The notes under the pieces are model-generated. The model did no database searches and was not told where the DNA came from. It was given only the letters and a program-made list of their open reading frames with translations. From JAKEGN01 sp964465665 (lineage in GTDB: Bacteria > Pseudomonadota > Gammaproteobacteria > Steroidobacterales > Woeseiaceae), in the NCBI GenBank assembly GCA_964465665.1, contig CAYXKM010000056.1, positions 1 through 29,560 of the forward strand: a stretch of DNA of 29,560 nt. The letters run 5' to 3'. Shown piece after piece: positions 1 to 7,100 of the stretch (the stretch's first letter is position 1; each line of letters starts with the position of its first letter). Made by a program: the position numbers and the translations under genes.

Positions 1-152
1 GCGTAAGTCGAAACGGCAGCCATGCGTTCCAGACCACCAACCCGAAAATTTTTGCCGGCGGCGACATGGTGCGCGGCGCCGATCTCGTCGTCACCGCCGT
101 CTTCGAAGGCCGCGAAGCGGCGAAGGGAATTGCGTCCTACCTCGGCGTGTAA
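1..152 (+). CDS. gltD: Glutamate synthase small (beta) subunit, C-terminal end (partial)
   Basis: Only the last ~49 codons are present, in the frame ending at TAA 150-152. The visible residues include FAGGDMVRGADLVVTA followed by EGREAA and KGIASYLGV at the very end. This is the conserved NAD(P)-binding tail of GltD, the FAD/NADPH subunit that feeds electrons to the large GltB subunit for glutamate synthesis from glutamine and 2-oxoglutarate. The gene starts before the window, so domain order and operon context (usually gltB-gltD) cannot be seen. It ends 23 bases before a REP-like inverted repeat and converges with the ferritin-like gene. Related flavin oxidoreductases share this tail, but the exact wording fits GltD best. 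Confidence 0.85.
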   Translation, partial: VSRNGSHAFQTTNPKIFAGGDMVRGADLVVTAVFEGREAAKGIASYLGV

Positions 153-174
153 TGTGTGCTTGCCTCGAAATCGA

Positions 175-254
175 GTCGCCTGCGGTGCAGGCTCCTACAG
201 CTTGCTTCTCCGACATCGCGAAAAGAACCTGTAGGAGCCTGCACCGCAGGCGAC
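175..254. repeat. REP-like element: perfect 26-bp inverted repeat
   Basis: Bases 175-200 are the exact reverse complement of 229-254, with a 28-base loop. The arm begins GTCGCCTGCGGTGCAGG and continues GCTCCTACAG. It lies between two convergent genes (gltD and the ferritin-like gene), the usual place for REP/BIME sequences, and its TGTAGGAGC core resembles REP sequences known from pseudomonads and xanthomonads. There is no T-tract, so it is not a classic intrinsic terminator, although it could stall RNA polymerase or protect mRNA 3' ends. No RAYT transposase gene is in the window. Confidence 0.8.
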
Positions 255-279
255 GCGCTCTCGACGAAGGCAACAATCT

Positions 280-567
280 TTAATCGTGGCTGAGTGATTT
301 GGTCGTGAAAAGGTAATCCTTCAGTTCCTTGTCGAAGGCCGGATCCTTGCGCCGTATCCACTCCAGCACCATGGCAGCATGTTCTTTTTCCTCGTCGCGG
401 TTGTGCGCGAGGATGCCGGCGAGCTCGCGGTCCTTGCAGGCATCGACGCGCTGGTTGTACCAGTCGATGGCTTCCAGCTCTTCCATCAGCGAGATGATGG
501 CGCGGTGCATGTCCCGCGTTGCATCTGTGATTTCGTTAATTGGTTCGTGATAGCCCTCATTCGCCAT
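280..567 (-). CDS. Encapsulin-type ferritin-like protein (EncFtn family), no targeting tail
   Basis: A 95-residue protein that by eye closely matches the ferritin-like domain of the encapsulated ferritins (Rhodospirillum rubrum EncFtn type). The family forms an open decameric ring whose ferroxidase centre is assembled between two subunits. The metal-ligand pattern is present: E30 in MEELEAIDWY, and E60 and H63 in RDEEKEHAAM, matching E32, E62 and H65 of the R. rubrum protein; W36-Y37 are also kept. The protein ends at KSLSHD, without the extension and LTVGSL-type peptide that docks EncFtn inside an encapsulin shell, and no encapsulin gene is in the window. A good Shine-Dalgarno (AAGGAG) lies 7 bases before the ATG. 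It sits 53 bases downstream of the sortase-system kinase on the same strand, so it may be co-transcribed. Iron oxidation is expected from the family; localisation is unknown. Confidence 0.88.
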   Translation of the reverse strand: MANEGYHEPINEITDATRDMHRAIISLMEELEAIDWYNQRVDACKDRELAGILAHNRDEEKEHAAMVLEWIRRKDPAFDKELKDYLFTTKSLSHD

Positions 568-620
568 GCCTTTCTCCTTCCATCACCGGCTTGTTCCGGA
601 ATCTGTCATTGTGCACGCCA

Positions 621-2642
621 TCACGCGGGAAGTTCCACGACAAAAATTGCGCCGTCCGCGGTATTGTCCGCACTGATCGAGCCGCCGTGCCCTTCGGCGA
701 TCAATCTGGCAATGTAAAGTCCAAGGCCCAGGTGTTCGTTGTTGCCGCGTCCGCGCACCGAGATCATGGAATCGAAAAGTTGCGATCGCATGGTCTCGGG
801 CAAAGGCGGCCCCGGGTTGCTTACCGAAAGTCGGATACGGTTCTCGACTTTATCCAGTCGAATGGTAATCGAATTGCCGCTGCGACTGAAATCGACTGCA
901 TTGTCGGCCAGCTTGTCCAGCATCTGTACGATCAGCTCGGGCGAGCCGTGGAACTCGATTCGACCAGTCTCCGACTGCAACAGGAACCGCCTGTCCAGCC
1001 ACGCATCGTTGTAAGCGGCAACTGTAGCTTTGACGACGTCCTCCAGGTCGAAGGTCACGGGCTCCGCACTCTGCATCAGTTCCTCGACCCTGTTCGCTTC
1101 ACTCATTGCGTTCAGGATTTTCTTCAGCCGAAGTGCGCCGTCCTTGGCGCGCGCGGTGTATTTGAGCGACTCGGCGCTCAGGTCCTCATGCTCCAGGTTC
1201 TCCAGCGACGAGGTGACGATCGTCAGGGGCGTGCGCAGCTCGTGCGACAGTCTGGAAGCCAGTGTTCGCAGATACTCGTTGTATTCGCCGAGTTGCTGCA
1301 ACACGCTGGAAAAACTACGCGACAGATCACCGATCTCGTCACTGGCTTTGAGACTCGGAAGACGGGTTTGCACGCGATCGCCGTCTAGCGCTTTTTCCGT
1401 GGCATTGCTCAGGCTGCGAATTCGGCCAGACAGCCAGCTCGAATACCCGAGCATTGCGGCGCCAACTACGAGCGTCGCGATCAATGTGAAGTTCATCAGG
1501 CGTGTCAGCGCACGATTGGTCAGGCTGAGGATCGCATCCGTGCCCTGCTGCAGCACGACAGCTCCGGTTTGTACCGTGCCGGACCAGACGGGCTGTGCGA
1601 CCGCCACCACGCCGCGTCCGGTATCCGGTGAACGGAACCAGCTGCTTGACGCGCGGCCATTGAGGGCATCGTTTATATAGATCTGCTGCTCGCGGCCGGA
1701 AGGATCGGGCTCTGCGAGCGCCGCCGCATCGCCGGGCTCGAGTATGAAGTTGTATGCAAATCGAAGCAGGCGCGGGGTGTCGGCATTTGCCGTCCCGGCA
1801 TCGCGTCGCCTCGTTGTCGTGCCGGCCTGTGCCAGGCGCCACCCCGTGGGGTCGGTGACGATGAGTCGCAATCCCGGCTGCACATAGGCATCGATGTAAC
1901 TCGACAGCACCGGCGAGGGCGTGACGAACCTGCCCGGAATCTGGGTCGAAAAACTGGAACTTCGAATTCCGGCATAAGTCGGCTCGGCTGTATTGATGAC
2001 AACGACACCGAGACGTTCGCCGAGCAGGCCGCGTGGAACACGCGCTTCCAGCTGATAGCCGCTCGCCGTGTCCTGCCAATGCGCAACGATGCGTGTTTCC
2101 TCCGTGATCCGGCCATTGCTCCGTCGCGCCGCGGTCAGCAAGCCGGGCGCTTCCGTGCGAAAAAGGTACTCCACGAGCCCCGCGCCTGAATCGTAACTCA
2201 GCAGAATGATCTGGTCGGAGGAGGACGGCGCAACGGCCCCTGGCCGGTCGTAGACGACATGCGCATCGCGAGCGTCAACGTACAGAAACAGGTTCTGCTG
2301 GCGAATGCCGACCGCGTAGGCGATGGCCCCGTCGGCGCCGCGTAGTTTGCGGAAGGAATCCGGTGACAGTGACCAGTCATCGGGGTAGCCATCGATCAGC
2401 GGTTCGGTCGCCAGCGGATGACCGTAGATCTGGTTCTCGCCGTAAAGCGCGTCTGCTTCGGCGCGGAGGAATTCATCCGGAAACTGTGACAGCGAATCGG
2501 CGATCGCCTGAGCGGTGCCGGCAAGCATATTCTGCTGCCCTTCGCGCAACGCGGACTCGGTTTCGCGTATGAACTGGCACCCGGCCCACGGCAGGATCAG
2601 TGTCAGCAGACTGACGAGCAACAACTGCCTGCGCAGGGTCAC
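621..2642 (-). CDS. Sensor histidine kinase of the proteobacterial dedicated sortase system
   Basis: A 673-residue membrane kinase. TM1 is at ~7-25 and TM2 at ~383-404, with a ~350-residue extracytoplasmic region between them. HAMP-like linker and HisKA follow, with the phospho-acceptor in RLSHELRTPL (H467), then HATPase_c with the N box (DKLADNAVDFSR) and a G box (LGLGLYIARL). The first half of the outer region reads like a CBM9/DOMON-type beta-sandwich (PLIDGYPDDW, later QLEARVPRGLLG). A second, possibly Cache-like segment precedes TM2. Start is GTG, with GGAAGG 7 bases upstream. It begins 15 bases after the response-regulator stop, so the two form one transcription unit. Divergence from the sortase and its target, plus overall architecture, matches the kinase family defined for this system (TIGR03785). 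The ligand is unknown. Confidence 0.88.
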   Translation of the reverse strand: MTLRRQLLLVSLLTLILPWAGCQFIRETESALREGQQNMLAGTAQAIADSLSQFPDEFLRAEADALYGENQIYGHPLATEPLIDGYPDDWSLSPDSFRKLRGADGAIAYAVGIRQQNLFLYVDARDAHVVYDRPGAVAPSSSDQIILLSYDSGAGLVEYLFRTEAPGLLTAARRSNGRITEETRIVAHWQDTASGYQLEARVPRGLLGERLGVVVINTAEPTYAGIRSSSFSTQIPGRFVTPSPVLSSYIDAYVQPGLRLIVTDPTGWRLAQAGTTTRRRDAGTANADTPRLLRFAYNFILEPGDAAALAEPDPSGREQQIYINDALNGRASSSWFRSPDTGRGVVAVAQPVWSGTVQTGAVVLQQGTDAILSLTNRALTRLMNFTLIATLVVGAAMLGYSSWLSGRIRSLSNATEKALDGDRVQTRLPSLKASDEIGDLSRSFSSVLQQLGEYNEYLRTLASRLSHELRTPLTIVTSSLENLEHEDLSAESLKYTARAKDGALRLKKILNAMSEANRVEELMQSAEPVTFDLEDVVKATVAAYNDAWLDRRFLLQSETGRIEFHGSPELIVQMLDKLADNAVDFSRSGNSITIRLDKVENRIRLSVSNPGPPLPETMRSQLFDSMISVRGRGNNEHLGLGLYIARLIAEGHGGSISADNTADGAIFVVELPA

Positions 2643-2657
2643 TGCAATGCCTTCCGT

Positions 2658-3350
2658 TCAGTCGACAAGCCAGCGATAGCCCATGCCGTACACGGTTTCG
2701 ATGGCATCGAAATCTGCATCGAGTGCAATGAACTTGCGGCGAATCCGTTTGACATGCGAAGTGATCGTGTTGTCGTCGAGTACCGCTTGTGCGGCATCCA
2801 TCAGTTGCTGGCGATTCTTGACGTGCCCGGGGTAGCGTGCGAGTGCGTGCACCATCCAGAATTCGGTCAGCGTGAGCCCGACAGGCTGGTTCTTCCAGCG
2901 CACCGTCATCCTGTCGGTATCGACCTCGAGCTCGCCGCGATTGACCAGCTTGCCCTCGGCCTGTGGTCTCTTTAGTGCCTCGATACGCCGGAACAATGCC
3001 GCGACTCGCGCCATGAGGTGCGGCAGGCTGATGTCTTTGGTGAGGTAATCATCGGCACCGAGCCTCAGGCCGGACACGGCATCGAATTCGCTGTCGCGCG
3101 CCGTGAGAAAGATGATCGGCAGGTCCGTGGAGCGCCCGCGCAGTTCACGACATAGCTCGAAACCGCCTTCGACATCGTCCCTGAGATTGATATCGATGAC
3201 GACGAGGTCCGGCAAACGCGCAGAAAAAGCATCCAGCGCGGGCTTCCGCGCATCGAAAACATCGACGGAATAGCCCTCTCGGCGAAACGCTGCCGCATAG
3301 TTCTCGCGAATGGCGGCCTCGTCCTCGACGATTGCGATGCGCTTGCCCAA
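2658..3350 (-). CDS. OmpR-family response regulator of the dedicated sortase system
   Basis: Receiver domain at the N terminus (RIAIVEDE acidic pocket; phospho-Asp D53 in VVIDINL; conserved Lys in DDYLTKDI), then a winged-helix DNA-binding domain ending in the family-typical VYGMGYRWLVD. A start at TTG 3350, preceded by GGAG at 7 bases, gives 230 residues beginning at GKRIAIVEDE. An ATG at 3413 would add 21 residues with no receiver-domain counterpart and is less likely. It is cotranscribed with the kinase and divergent from the target-sortase operon. The obvious expectation is that it binds the ~130-bp divergent region and controls one or both units; this is inferred. It corresponds to the regulator family described for this system (TIGR03787). 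Confidence 0.87.
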   Translation of the reverse strand: MGKRIAIVEDEAAIRENYAAAFRREGYSVDVFDARKPALDAFSARLPDLVVIDINLRDDVEGGFELCRELRGRSTDLPIIFLTARDSEFDAVSGLRLGADDYLTKDISLPHLMARVAALFRRIEALKRPQAEGKLVNRGELEVDTDRMTVRWKNQPVGLTLTEFWMVHALARYPGHVKNRQQLMDAAQAVLDDNTITSHVKRIRRKFIALDADFDAIETVYGMGYRWLVD

Positions 3351-3477
3351 GGTCTGCTCCGGAGCTGCCGGGTGAGAATCACAATTTGCCACAATATGCC
3401 GCTGCATTGCCACGGACCGGCCCCGGCGCCGGCTGTATGCATTGCTTGAATGAGGCCATCAGCAAAGGAAGGGTCTC
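3351..3477. promoter_or_regulatory. Divergent control region of the sortase system
   Basis: This gap separates the minus-strand regulator-kinase unit from the plus-strand target-sortase unit and must hold promoters in both directions, plus the likely binding site of the response regulator. A strong Shine-Dalgarno for the target gene (AAGGAAGG, 3463-3470) is visible. No convincing -35/-10 pair or direct repeat typical of OmpR-family sites was recognised by eye. If the longer regulator start at 3413 is real, part of the region is coding. Confidence 0.5.
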
Positions 3478-5697
3478 ATGTCGAACGGTATCGGCCGATG
3501 TGCCGGGAGCAATCGAGAGTCGAAAGAAAAGAGGGCGCAGTATCCAGTACCGGGGCGCTGGCATCCTGCGCCGCCGAAAATCGATGAACAGGCAGTAGCC
3601 CGGCATTTCCAGCGCAGGCAACGCTGGCAGTGGGCCGGCATTGCATTGTTGCTGATCTTCTGCCGGCCGTTGCCGGCACAGGAAGAGACTGCGGCCGAGG
3701 TAACGCCGTCACAAATGCAAAGTGGCAGCCTGCTGCTCAAAATGCAGAGCGGATACCGGGTTGCGACACGGATGAATACCGATGCGTCGATGAAGATCAG
3801 CGGTCTCGTCGGCCGAGTGTCGGTCAGGCAGTCGTTCCGGAACTCCGGAAGCGAGTGGGTCGAGGGTGTTTACGTATTTCCGTTGTCCGACACGGCGGCC
3901 GTCGACCGCCTGCGCATGCACATCGGCGAACGAGTTGTCGAAGGTGAGATCAGGGAGAAAGTGCAGGCAAAGAAAGAATACGACCAGGCAAAGCAGGCAG
4001 GAAAGAAAGCGAGCCTCGTCGAGCAGGAACGACCGAACCTGTTCACGGCGTCGGTCGCCAATATCGGTCCCGGCGAAACGGTGACCGTGGAAATCGAGTA
4101 TCTCGAGAACCTGCGTTATGAGGACGGCACGTTCAGCATGCGTTTTCCGGTCACCATGACGCCGCGATACATTCCCGGTGCCCCGCTGAAGGAACGAAAA
4201 GGTTCCGGCTGGTCACCCGACACGACGCAGGCGGACGATGCATCGCGCGTAACACCGCCGGTGGTGACGCAATCGGAAGCGCATCGGCTGACCGTGACCG
4301 TGGACCTGGATGGCGGGATGCCGCTCGAGATCGTCGCCAGCCGTTACCACCCGGTCAACGTCGTTCCGGTCGCTGACAAGGACACGTCCGGCCGATACCG
4401 AGTGACGCTCGCCGACCCGAATACTCCCATGGACCACGACTTCGAACTGATCTGGCGTCCGGTGCCGGATAACGTGGCTCGTGCAACGATGTTTACAGAA
4501 ACCCTTGCCGGAAAGCCGCACTTTCTCCTGATGATGATTCCGCCGGACGATGCATCGGTTGCTTTGCCGAGAATGGCCCGTGAAACGATATTTGTCATCG
4601 ACACTTCCGGATCGATGCACGGCCTGTCGATCGAGCAGGCGCGAAAAGCACTCGAGCTGGCACTGGACGGATTACGGCCCGAGGACCGCTTCAACGTGAT
4701 CCAGTTCAACTCGGTCACTCACGCACTATATCGGGTGAGTGTTCCCGCGACTTCGGAGAATATCGATCGTGCGCGGAACTACGTGCAGGCCCTGAGTGCG
4801 AACAGTGGCACCGAAATGCGGCCTGCCCTCGAACTCGCACTGCGCGCACCGGCTGCGGAAAACCATCTGAAGCAGATCATCTTCATTACCGACGGAAGTG
4901 TCGGCAACGAACTGGAGCTTTTCACATTGATCGAGACAGACCTCGGCAGTGCACGCCTGTTCACCGTCGGAATCGGATCGGCGCCAAACGGCTGGTTCAT
5001 GCGCAAAGCGGCGGAAGCGGGCCACGGCAGCCACACCTTTGTCAGCTCTTTGCATGAAATCGACGAGAAGATGGGGCAGTTGTTTCGCAAACTGGAAAAC
5101 CCGAGGCTGACGGATATCGCAATCCAGTGGCCGGACGGCGTAACGGTTGACGCGTATCCGGCAACGGTTGCTGACCTCTATGCGGGCGAACCGATAGTCG
5201 TCAGGGCGCGATTCAGCGGTGAACCGCGCACGGGGAGCCAGGTGACGGTCACGGGCAACTCGGTCTCGGGAAGCTGGAGCAGCGACATCGATATCGATGC
5301 GACCGAAGAACATTCAGTTGCCGGCAGCGCGGGCGTCGCTGCGCTGTGGGCGCGATCGCGGATCGAGGATCTGCTGGATCGCGAACTGCGGGGCGCAGAT
5401 CCGGCGGAAACCCGCCAGGCGGTCACCGACACGGCGATAGAACATCACCTGGTCAGCAAATTCACGAGTCTCGTTGCCATCGACAGGACGCCTGTACGTC
5501 CAAAAGGTGCAGGACTGAACAGCGAGCTGGTGCCGAACCTTCTGCCTTACGGCCAAAGTCAGAACGTGATCTTCGGCTTTCCGGCGACGGCAACAGCAGC
5601 GGAGCTCCGGCGCATGACCGGTACCGCATGCCTTCTGGCCGCCCTCTTTATCGTCTGGGTCCAGAGAAAACGACGTGTTTGTCAAGTTCATTCGTAA
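3478..5697 (+). CDS. Sortase target protein with VIT and von Willebrand A domains
   Basis: 739 residues. A long basic N-terminal leader precedes a signal-peptide hydrophobic stretch (WAGIALLLIFCRPLPAQ, ~52-68). A VIT (inter-alpha-trypsin-inhibitor-like) domain spans ~105-240 and a vWFA domain ~368-540, with an intact MIDAS start, D375-T-S-G-S. The C terminus is a sorting signal: FPATAT (701-706), then a hydrophobic stretch ~714-728 and a QRKRR basic stop. This combination defines the 'marine proteobacterial sortase target protein' family (TIGR03788), often the only sortase substrate in its genome. The likely fate is export, cleavage at the FPATA motif by the downstream sortase, and attachment to an unknown acceptor. 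The last 23 bases overlap the sortase gene. Binding partners are unknown; vWFA domains usually bind proteins through a metal ion. Confidence 0.9.
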   Translation: MSNGIGRCAGSNRESKEKRAQYPVPGRWHPAPPKIDEQAVARHFQRRQRWQWAGIALLLIFCRPLPAQEETAAEVTPSQMQSGSLLLKMQSGYRVATRMNTDASMKISGLVGRVSVRQSFRNSGSEWVEGVYVFPLSDTAAVDRLRMHIGERVVEGEIREKVQAKKEYDQAKQAGKKASLVEQERPNLFTASVANIGPGETVTVEIEYLENLRYEDGTFSMRFPVTMTPRYIPGAPLKERKGSGWSPDTTQADDASRVTPPVVTQSEAHRLTVTVDLDGGMPLEIVASRYHPVNVVPVADKDTSGRYRVTLADPNTPMDHDFELIWRPVPDNVARATMFTETLAGKPHFLLMMIPPDDASVALPRMARETIFVIDTSGSMHGLSIEQARKALELALDGLRPEDRFNVIQFNSVTHALYRVSVPATSENIDRARNYVQALSANSGTEMRPALELALRAPAAENHLKQIIFITDGSVGNELELFTLIETDLGSARLFTVGIGSAPNGWFMRKAAEAGHGSHTFVSSLHEIDEKMGQLFRKLENPRLTDIAIQWPDGVTVDAYPATVADLYAGEPIVVRARFSGEPRTGSQVTVTGNSVSGSWSSDIDIDATEEHSVAGSAGVAALWARSRIEDLLDRELRGADPAETRQAVTDTAIEHHLVSKFTSLVAIDRTPVRPKGAGLNSELVPNLLPYGQSQNVIFGFPATATAAELRRMTGTACLLAALFIVWVQRKRRVCQVHS

Positions 5698-6265
5698 GCA
5701 CTGGCCGGAGACGACAGTCGTGTCCTGCCTGCTCGGTCTCGGATTCTGGCAGCTCGGCCATGGCGCTTACATTCCGGCGAAAGCCTGGGTTGCGCAGGAA
5801 CTGATGCAACAGGCCTGGCACCGCGCCGGCGACGGAGACACGCAGGCTCGACCGTGGCCCTGGGCCGATACCTGGCCCGTGGCGAAGTTGTCGGCGAAAA
5901 GCGGCGATATCGAGCTGATCGTGCTCGCCGGAGAATCCGGGCGCACCCTCGCATTCGGGCCGGGTCACTTAAGTGCCAGCGTGTTGCCCGGTGAACAGGG
6001 TAACAGTGTCATTGCCGGTCACCGCGACACGCACTTCAGTTTTCTGCAACTCCTCAAGGTCGGTGAATCGCTGCTCTTCGAGATGCCCGATGGCCGCCGA
6101 CATTTGTATCGAATCAGCGACGTGGACGTTGTCGATTCGCGGCGCAGCAGTATCGTTCTCGATACCGATCAGCCCTTGCTGAGCCTGATTACCTGTTATC
6201 CGTTCAATACGGCAAGAACGGGTGGCCCTATGCGTTACGTCGTGACCGCCGAAATGATCTATTAG
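5675..6265 (+). CDS. Sortase of the proteobacterial dedicated sortase system
   Basis: A 196-residue membrane-anchored transpeptidase with a GTG start inside the target gene (23-bp overlap, indicating translational coupling). An N-terminal hydrophobic segment (~15-30) anchors it in the inner membrane. The catalytic triad is visible: H116 in VIAGHRDTH, C174 in SLITCYPF (the TLxTC-like box), and R187 in PMRYVV. Family behaviour: the Cys attacks the Thr-x bond of the sorting motif, forms an acyl-enzyme, and passes the protein to an amine acceptor. It matches the 'marine proteobacterial type' sortase (TIGR03784). The acceptor in a Gram-negative envelope is not established. The only candidate substrate in the window is the adjacent target protein. 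Confidence 0.92.
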   Translation: MFVKFIRKHWPETTVVSCLLGLGFWQLGHGAYIPAKAWVAQELMQQAWHRAGDGDTQARPWPWADTWPVAKLSAKSGDIELIVLAGESGRTLAFGPGHLSASVLPGEQGNSVIAGHRDTHFSFLQLLKVGESLLFEMPDGRRHLYRISDVDVVDSRRSSIVLDTDQPLLSLITCYPFNTARTGGPMRYVVTAEMIY

Positions 6266-6337
6266 CGACGTAAGACTCTATATTCTTCGTCGAGGGCGGC
6301 GGACTGCGAGTGGTCGTTGGCGACTGAATGCCTTTGC

Positions 6338-6883
6338 TCAGTCCGCTTTCTGCACTTTGAGCTCGACGGCGAGCCGCAGCAAACCTGCGACAGTCAAGGC
6401 GTCAGTGATCTCACCGCGGAAAATCATCGCCAAAGCGTCGGCCAGCGGCATTTTGCGAATTTCGATGTCCTCGGTTTCGTCAAATTCCGACTCGCCTTCC
6501 TGAAGGTTCGTGGCTACGAACACGATGCCCTGTTCATCGGTGATCGAGTTGCTGATGTGCAGTCGCATGAGTTCGGTCCAGCCGGATGCCGTCAGCCCGG
6601 TTTCTTCCTTCAGTTCGCGTTTGGCTGCATCCAGCGGCAGCTCATGGCGCGGTGCGCCACCCATGGGAATTTCCCACGAGTACTGATGCAGCGTGTAACG
6701 ATCCTGGCCGACAAGCCAGGTGTTGCCTTCGTCGTCCAGCGGCACGATTGCCACAGCGATGTTCTTGAAGTGCACGACACCGTACTGGTTTTTCCCGCCA
6801 CCGGGATTGATAACATGATCCTCGGTAACGGTAATCCACGGATTCTCGAAGACCGTTCGGCTGCCAAGTTTCTGCCAGGGCAT
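6338..6883 (-). CDS. Nudix hydrolase (ADP-ribose/ADP-sugar pyrophosphatase-like)
   Basis: 181 residues with a full Nudix box, GX5EX7REUXEEXGU: G75, E81, R89-E90, E93-E94, G96-L97. The glutamates bind Mg2+ for cleavage of a nucleoside diphosphate linked to another group. Length, N-terminal beta region (GVVHFKNIAVAIVPLDD) and the EIPMGGAP lead into the box resemble the ADP-ribose/ADP-sugar pyrophosphatase branch, but the exact substrate cannot be read from the motif. It is a single gene, convergent with the sortase operon and divergent from the MATE exporter. Confidence 0.85.
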   Translation of the reverse strand: MPWQKLGSRTVFENPWITVTEDHVINPGGGKNQYGVVHFKNIAVAIVPLDDEGNTWLVGQDRYTLHQYSWEIPMGGAPRHELPLDAAKRELKEETGLTASGWTELMRLHISNSITDEQGIVFVATNLQEGESEFDETEDIEIRKMPLADALAMIFRGEITDALTVAGLLRLAVELKVQKAD

Positions 6884-7100
6884 CAGGACCTCCTCGCGCG
6901 GGAAGCGTGCCGGATCCCGGTGTTCCTGTTCGATCTTTGCTTCATTGATTCCGCCGGTGTGATGACCGACCGGAATGATAACGCAATGCCGGAAAAGAAC
7001 CGGCGACGGATTTGCACCGTGGCCTGCGGTACGTCATAGTGCACAGGCTCGTTCGCGTTCGTTCTGGCGCGAGCGCGCCGATCAGCTTCCCGGACACATC
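6884..7100. promoter_or_regulatory. Divergent intergenic region, Nudix / MATE
   Basis: 217 bases between two divergent starts, so promoters for both genes should lie here. An open frame in phase with the MATE gene runs back to 6975, but it has none of the hydrophobic character of the transporter and no good ribosome site. No clear promoter pair, operator repeat or hairpin was recognised. Confidence 0.35.

Noticed and set aside
540..1388. 282-residue plus-strand open frame over the kinase
   Set aside because: Antisense of the HisKA/ATPase region; no domain or signal seen.
6975..7100. Upstream extension of the MATE gene
   Set aside because: Polar, arginine-rich, not transporter-like, with no ribosome site; the ATG at 7101 gives the normal family length.
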